Assembly: GCA_035222895.1 (NCBI GenBank)
Contig: JAVYIG010002207.1
Coordinates: forward strand, 62,001-126,000
Origin: Strongylocentrotus droebachiensis
Taxonomy: Eukaryota > Echinodermata > Echinoidea > Camarodonta > Strongylocentrotidae
Direction of reading: 5' to 3'
DNA length: 64,000 bases
Shown here: piece after piece, positions 61,401 to 64,000 of the stretch
How positions within the stretch are numbered: the stretch's first letter is position 1
Layout of the letters: the number at the start of each line of letters is the position of its first letter
Program-made: the position numbers and the translations under genes
Notes under the pieces: model-generated
What the model was told of the DNA's origin: nothing
The model's database searches: none
What the model saw: the letters and a program-made list of their open reading frames with translations, nothing else

Positions 61401-62100
61401 TTGATTTTCAGTTCATCACAACACATAAGTTTTCAATGAAAAATTGGCTTCTATTAAGAGAATACTTGATAATTTTCCATTTTTCTCATGCAGCGAGTGC
61501 TGGATGGCCACCATACTGTACAGCACTTGCTACGATAGATCCCTATGCGCAAAAAAAAAAAAAAAAACATAATTTTTAGACAACATTCCGTACTGCCGTA
61601 ATGGTCGTTAATTTCCGTACCAATTACGGGAAATCCGTACTAGTTGGCATCTCTGTAAATTGAACTACGGAAAGCCGTTTGCATCTATGAAAATGTTTTT
61701 TTAAAGTTAATTTTAAAGGCATAACATGTTGATACAAATCTTTCATATTTTCTATTTATCAAGGAGATTTTATGTTCTTGTTGTGGAATTTATAAAAAGT
61801 CTAAAATACTTTGATTTTTTGCTTTTGAATATATTTTATTTTAAGGCTACAAATGGCCTCTCCATAATTGTTAAATCCAACTTAGAGTTAAGTTCGACTT
61901 AGGATCTTTGTGAAACACCTACCTGGTTCCTGCACATGACAAGAACCAGAATAGAAGGTAAATATTGAGGATCTTGAAAGTGGTGATGTGTATACATACC
62001 CTCTGCCTTCACAGCCTAATCTGCTTGCTACCTCTCTCTGTAGTAGACCTGCTAGTAATGCTCGCATCTCATCGGTCATCTTATCTGGGAACTCAACATC
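52233..62100 (-). CDS. GRK2/3-like: G protein-coupled receptor kinase, GRK2/3 (beta-adrenergic receptor kinase) type, 3' seven exons
   Basis: Exons in transcript order: 62100-62000, 58604-58538, 57729-57634, 56310-56157, 55175-55030, 53761-53648, 52400-52233 (TAA at 52235-52233). All are GT-AG and in phase, giving 281 residues. They cover the last kinase helices ([34 protein letters not shown]), the AGC-kinase C-tail ([20 protein letters not shown] then FDEDD), the returning RGS-homology helices ([20 protein letters not shown]), a PH domain ([39 protein letters not shown]) and a C-terminus ending GQRNSNGPH. The PH domain places it in the GRK2/3 class rather than GRK1/4-7. In that class the kinase phosphorylates agonist-bound GPCRs and is recruited to membranes by Gbeta-gamma and PIP2 through this PH region. 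The kinase catalytic residues and N-terminus are beyond position 64000. I see no defects. Confidence 0.96.
52845..53320 (+). pseudogene. Non-LTR retrotransposon C-terminal remnant split by a MITE
   Basis: Pieces read VEVVKRS before the MITE, then [19 protein letters not shown] and [18 protein letters not shown] after it, the usual order at the end of retrotransposon reverse-transcriptase ORFs. Frameshifts and stops are present. The MITE at 52915-53124 interrupts it. Confidence 0.65.
52915..53124. mobile_element. ~210-bp MITE with GGCCTTAAAAAAA-type ends, copy 2
   Basis: Left GGCCTGAAAAAAAGATGTTG, right ACATTTTTTTTTTTAAGGCC, with TTAG at both sides. Contains tgccaaaacatgggtcggtc. Confidence 0.72.
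53374..53628. mobile_element. ~255-bp MITE with AGGCCTAAAAAAA-type ends, copy 3
   Basis: Left AGGCCTAAAAAAAAAAGATA, right ACATCTTTTTTGTTAAGGCCT. It ends 20 bp left of the donor of the GRK PH exon at 53648. Confidence 0.72.
53648..53761 (-). CDS. GRK2/3-like: GRK exon (PH domain, second half)
   Basis: 114 nt, 38 codons; acceptor gttcttcag, donor gtaagt. Encodes [20 protein letters not shown] and [18 protein letters not shown]. Confidence 0.93.
53885..54190. repeat. ~330-bp interspersed repeat, copy 2 (inverted relative to 681-1015)
   Basis: aaacctttaggtcagtcagg at the left, cttaacattgttaaacgatc at the right; the centre has gtatggtaaaactggtcact. In the GRK intron within the PH domain. Confidence 0.65.
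54816..55008. mobile_element. ~190-bp TTAA-type MITE, copy D (inverted)
   Basis: Inverse of copies A-C, ending AGTGCAGTGGGGCTTTAA at 55008. It stops 22 bp from the GRK PH exon (55030). A C homopolymer precedes it at 54764-54784. Confidence 0.75.
55030..55175 (-). CDS. GRK2/3-like: GRK exon (PH domain, first half)
   Basis: 146 nt; acceptor tcttacag, donor gtaaaa. Encodes [20 protein letters not shown] and [25 protein letters not shown]-flanked MITE ends 22 bp inside the following intron. Confidence 0.96.
55893..56070. repeat. CAGTCAAACCTG-type MITE, copy 1
   Basis: Begins CAGTCAAACCTGCTTTAGTG; internal copies of tacaaagaccacctgtctac and tttcccttgaaaatgattt. Resembles the bounded copy at 58626-58780; the right end is decayed. 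Confidence 0.6.
56157..56310 (-). CDS. GRK2/3-like: GRK exon (RGS-homology terminal helices)
   Basis: 154 nt; acceptor tctcccag, donor gtgagt. Encodes [40 protein letters not shown] and a lysine-rich linker into the PH domain. Confidence 0.95.
56541..56672. repeat. Short MITE-like inverted repeat
   Basis: ctacggtcacaaaggttcgt at the left; acatttgtgaccgaggc at the right is its imperfect inverse, as are the inner words cgtacgaacg and cgttcatacg. In a GRK intron. Confidence 0.55.
57007..57397. mobile_element. Diverged copy of the 375-bp TTAA-flanked MITE (inverted)
   Basis: TTAAAGATAAACTTTAGTAC and ACCAGTACTCAACC...CTTTAA ends; internal gcattgtgaaagaaa, ggttctggagtcatcaaaat and cagaaagctatgtatgggac align with the inverse of 18201-18575. 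Confidence 0.6.
57634..57729 (-). CDS. GRK2/3-like: GRK exon (AGC C-tail)
   Basis: 96 nt, 32 codons; acceptor ccttgtag, donor gtagga. Encodes [20 protein letters not shown] then [12 protein letters not shown], closely matching vertebrate GRK2. Confidence 0.95.
57771..58056 (-). repeat. tRNA-derived SINE with intact A and B boxes
   Basis: Reading leftward from 58056: ggtgttgtggtctagtggtt (box A, TGGTCTAGTGG) and, about 45 bp on, GGTTCGAGTCCC (box B). A body of about 190 bp follows, ending ATGAGCGCTATACAAGAACC and an AT-rich tail. These are the internal RNA polymerase III promoter elements. Partial relatives are at 4291, 24596 and 34736. In a GRK intron, same strand as the gene. Confidence 0.82.
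58210..58394. mobile_element. ~190-bp TTAA-flanked MITE, copy E (inverted)
   Basis: TTAAAGGCCATCTGTACTAG to CAGTGGGGCTTTAA; TTAA on both ends is clearest in this copy. Confidence 0.78.
58538..58604 (-). CDS. GRK2/3-like: GRK exon (kinase end / C-tail start)
   Basis: 67 nt; acceptor ccattacag, donor gttaga. Encodes [20 protein letters not shown] then YQK. A 155-bp TA-flanked MITE lies just upstream at 58626-58780. Confidence 0.93.
58626..58780. mobile_element. 155-bp TA-flanked MITE, CAGTCAACC family
   Basis: CAGTCAACCTTCTTTAGTGA at the left and ACAGGTTTCACTG at the right, flanked by TA. Internal tacaaagaccac words occur twice. About 20 bp upstream of a GRK exon acceptor. Confidence 0.75.
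59930..60500. repeat. Local direct duplication
   Basis: About 60058-60240 recurs at about 60305-60490 (cgagattcaaacctttataa, caataagtgaggtgtcatat, ccccacagggccggcccacc). The preceding agatctagttgtcagggtgt also recurs, but about 90 bp present in the first copy is absent from the second. Confidence 0.85.
60598..60760. repeat. 163-bp imperfect palindrome
   Basis: Left arm agtattaatgactgcttt ... gagaaatagttgtttttata ... and its inverse on the right, meeting at a GC-rich loop (gccctcggcacgcctcgg). Arms about 73-75 bp, differing by a small indel. Confidence 0.85.
61070..61195. repeat. Relative of the 331-485 element
   Basis: gggccctgtttcatgaaac at the left and aaatagggtcctgg at the right; interior acaaatctgttcaaggattt and atggcttataa parallels 331-485. 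Confidence 0.45.
61196..61920. mobile_element. MITE with GTTTCACAAAGATCCTAA ends, split by a nested element
   Basis: GGGTGTTTCACAAGGATCCT at the left and ttaggatctttgtgaaacac at the right match the element at 3801-4082. The interior from aaattgaact onward continues only after 61655, because 61220-61655 is a later insertion. Confidence 0.78.
61220..61655. mobile_element. DNA transposon, CAGRGMTGCCAAC TIR family, copy 3 (6-bp flanks TAAATT)
   Basis: CAGGGATGCCAACC at the left, GTTGGCATCTCTG at the right, TAAATT before (61214-61219) and after (61656-61661). Comparison with the uninterrupted MITE at 3801-4082, which reads cctaaattgaact, shows TAAATT is single in the empty site. Confidence 0.82.
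62000..62100 (-). CDS. GRK2/3-like: GRK exon (end of kinase domain)
   Basis: 101 nt; acceptor gtgtccag, donor gtatgt. Encodes [20 protein letters not shown] and [14 protein letters not shown] long GA/CT microsatellite (62121-62264) sits about 20 bp beyond the acceptor. Confidence 0.94.
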
Positions 62101-62120
62101 CTGGACACACACAGACAAGA

Positions 62121-62128
62121 CAGGAGAA

Positions 62129-62185
<57 letters not shown>

Positions 62186-62264
62186 TGGAAAAGAGAGAGA
62201 GGGAGAGAGAGAGAGAGAGAGAGAGGGAGAAAGAGAGAGAGGGAGAGAAAATGATTGATATTAG
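62121..62264. repeat. Long GA/CT microsatellite
   Basis: About 140 bp of GA with scattered GGGA and AAGA interruptions, in the polypyrimidine position upstream of the GRK acceptor at 62101. A second purine-rich stretch spans 62430-62710. Confidence 0.92.
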
Positions 62265-63559
62265 AATGATTCAGATAATATAGCATATAATATGGTACAT
62301 GTGCCTTACAAATACAGATAATTATTAATAAAATATTGATGTCTCAAATCGTAAAATATGAATTAGAATAAGAATACTCCAAGTAAGAAAATAGAAATGT
62401 GCATGTACAGAAAGTCATGGACAAGATGCAGAGATAAAAGTAAGAGGGAGGAGATATAAAGTCATAGAGACAGAGAGGAAGAGAGATAGGAGAGGGGGTG
62501 GGCAGAGGGGAGGGCAGAACAAGAAAGAGGAGAGGAGATAGGAGAGGAGAGAAGAGAGAAGGAAATAGAAAGAGATTGAAGGAAAGAGGGAAGAACCAAC
62601 ACAAAGTGTGTGTGAGAGAGAGAGAGAGAGAGTTAGGGGAGAGGGGGAGATAAAAAGGGAGAAGTAGACAGTGACAGAGAAGCAGTGACAGAGACAGAAA
62701 GAGGAACAGAGAAAGATCTATATAAGCCTAAAATTGAGTGGGAGTGATTGATGATAGATCTCCTTGTTATCACTGCCATCCATCAGCTGTGACCTATGAC
62801 CTCTGTCATAGTCAAATCTTCTCCAGTTCTCACTATGACCATGAAGCAGGGTACTCTAAAACCAAACCAACCAAGTTTACAATGCCTCCAACATGTTATG
62901 GTCCATTTTTATCACGCAGTAATTGCATTCTGATGTACAGTATTGGTTTCTATAAACTTTTATCAAAGAAGAAGAAGAAAAAATCACTTACTTCCAGTTT
63001 GAACATTGTATTACATTTTGGCCTTGCTCATGTAGAATAAACAGTGTACTATGATAAATACCAATCAGTTTCATAAAACTTTCAACAGGAACTGTCCTTA
63101 AACCATAGTTTGTTTCAATGAATTATTGACAACTGACTTTTTGTTTCACCATTTTCTACATGAACATGCTGTCCACGATGTCAAGGCGACATAAATCATT
63201 AAAATGTATTTTTCCATTTCCATCACCCTTATGGTTATTGTCACATTATCATGACTAGCAGACAACAATTAATCAAATTATTGTCCGGTATGGCATAGAT
63301 ATCAAAGAATGTTGGCTGTCTGTAAAATACTGGTAATTAATGTCCTTCTGGTGCTAGGCAGACAAAATATGGCTTCTGGTTTTACAAGCATTCCATATTA
63401 ACAGAAAAATAGCAAATAATTATTCAAGAAACCATACTCTGTGAGACAAAACAACTAAGGGTTCACTGTCAAAACTGGAGAATGTTCAAATCTCAAACAT
63501 AGCTACAAGTACGAGTGTTATGCTACAAGAACATTCAGCCTGTAAACTGAATCTTTTGT

Positions 63560-64000
63560 TCATTGATTCGTCCTCAGACTGACTTTGCGGTGAAAGCAGT
63601 CTACACCTATAGGCCTGTCTTCATCGGCTCGAGATTGCCAAATATCCAGCTATTTCAACTATCGAGATTGCCAAATATCCAGCTATTTCAACTATCCCGA
63701 TCGCAAATTATCCAGTTAGTTTGCGTCTTCATCAGCCCAAAGTTGCAATTAGCGAGATATTTGGTCGGGATAAACATCCCAAGATATCTTGGGATAGTTT
63801 GCAAAATATCCTGCTATTTGTCAGGTGCGTCTTCACCAGCCCGAAGACTCGCACTATGCGCGAACGCTGAGCAAAATATCTTGAGCTAACTTAAGGTCGA
63901 GTTTCAAGATTCAAGGTCGAATCTCGAGCTGATGAAGACACGATTTGTAACTTCAGGATTATTTCCCAAATCAGAAATAGCGGGCAATCTCGAGCTGATG
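63560..64000. mobile_element. Partial TIR-like repeat element running off the window
   Basis: A 32-bp unit starting cgagattgccaaatatccag is tandemly duplicated at about 63631-63695. tcttcatcggctcgagattg near the left is echoed in inverse by caatctcgagctgatg at the window's end and at about 63915-63930. Short words gtcttcatcagccc and cgtcttcaccagcccgaag recur. No gene. Confidence 0.55.

Noticed and set aside
62738..63040. 100-aa plus-strand ORF as a missing GRK exon or new gene
   Set aside because: Wrong strand for GRK and no resemblance to the expected upstream kinase segment; the preceding GRK exon is not visible before 64000.
63563..63889. 108-aa ORF starting with a kinase-like DFAVKAV
   Set aside because: It is on the opposite strand to GRK and consists of the 32-bp duplicated repeat; the resemblance to a kinase VAIK motif is chance.

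Overview
This window is animal nuclear DNA: intron-rich, AT-rich, and crowded with short transposable elements, microsatellites and homopolymer runs. It holds no prokaryote-type operons. The genes and the mix of elements fit an invertebrate deuterostome. An echinoderm such as a sea urchin is my best guess, but that is inference from the look of the sequence, not something I could test.

Three protein-coding genes can be reconstructed exon by exon. (1) Positions 503-8050, minus strand: the first eight coding exons of a SEC14-like (CRAL-TRIO) lipid-transfer protein, whose 3' part lies left of the window. (2) Positions 8826-35262, plus strand: a complete 12-exon SEC14-like gene of 410 residues (CRAL-TRIO_N, CRAL-TRIO, GOLD), resembling SEC14L2/supernatant protein factor. 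The two start codons lie 775 bp apart, head to head, and the eight exons visible in both genes have identical lengths and phases, so they are an inverted duplicate pair probably sharing a promoter region. (3) Positions 52233-62100, minus strand: the last seven coding exons of a GRK2/3-type G-protein-coupled-receptor kinase (end of kinase domain, AGC C-tail, RGS-homology end, PH domain, C-terminus); its 5' part lies right of the window.

The introns carry most of the repeats. These include: a family with TIR CAGAGCTGCCAACC and 6-bp flanking repeats (three elements); a 1.53-kb PIF/Harbinger-like element with a broken transposase; two copies of a TIR element that carries a reverse-transcriptase fragment; TTAA-flanked families of about 190 and 375 bp; palindromic TA-flanked Tc1/mariner-like MITEs; tRNA-derived SINE copies; degraded non-LTR retrotransposon pieces; and several smaller MITEs. 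Some are nested.

Between the plus-strand SEC14-like gene and GRK (35.3-52.2 kb) I see no confident gene. The left part holds a likely 3' UTR, a retrotransposon remnant and a 16-bp minisatellite. The right part (about 40.4-52.2 kb) is conspicuously poor in repeats and could be a long GRK 3' UTR or regulatory DNA; it contains one weak candidate terminal exon. No CRISPR array, stand-alone tRNA/rRNA gene or prokaryotic feature was seen. The most distinctive material is the transposon biology and the mirrored SEC14-like pair.
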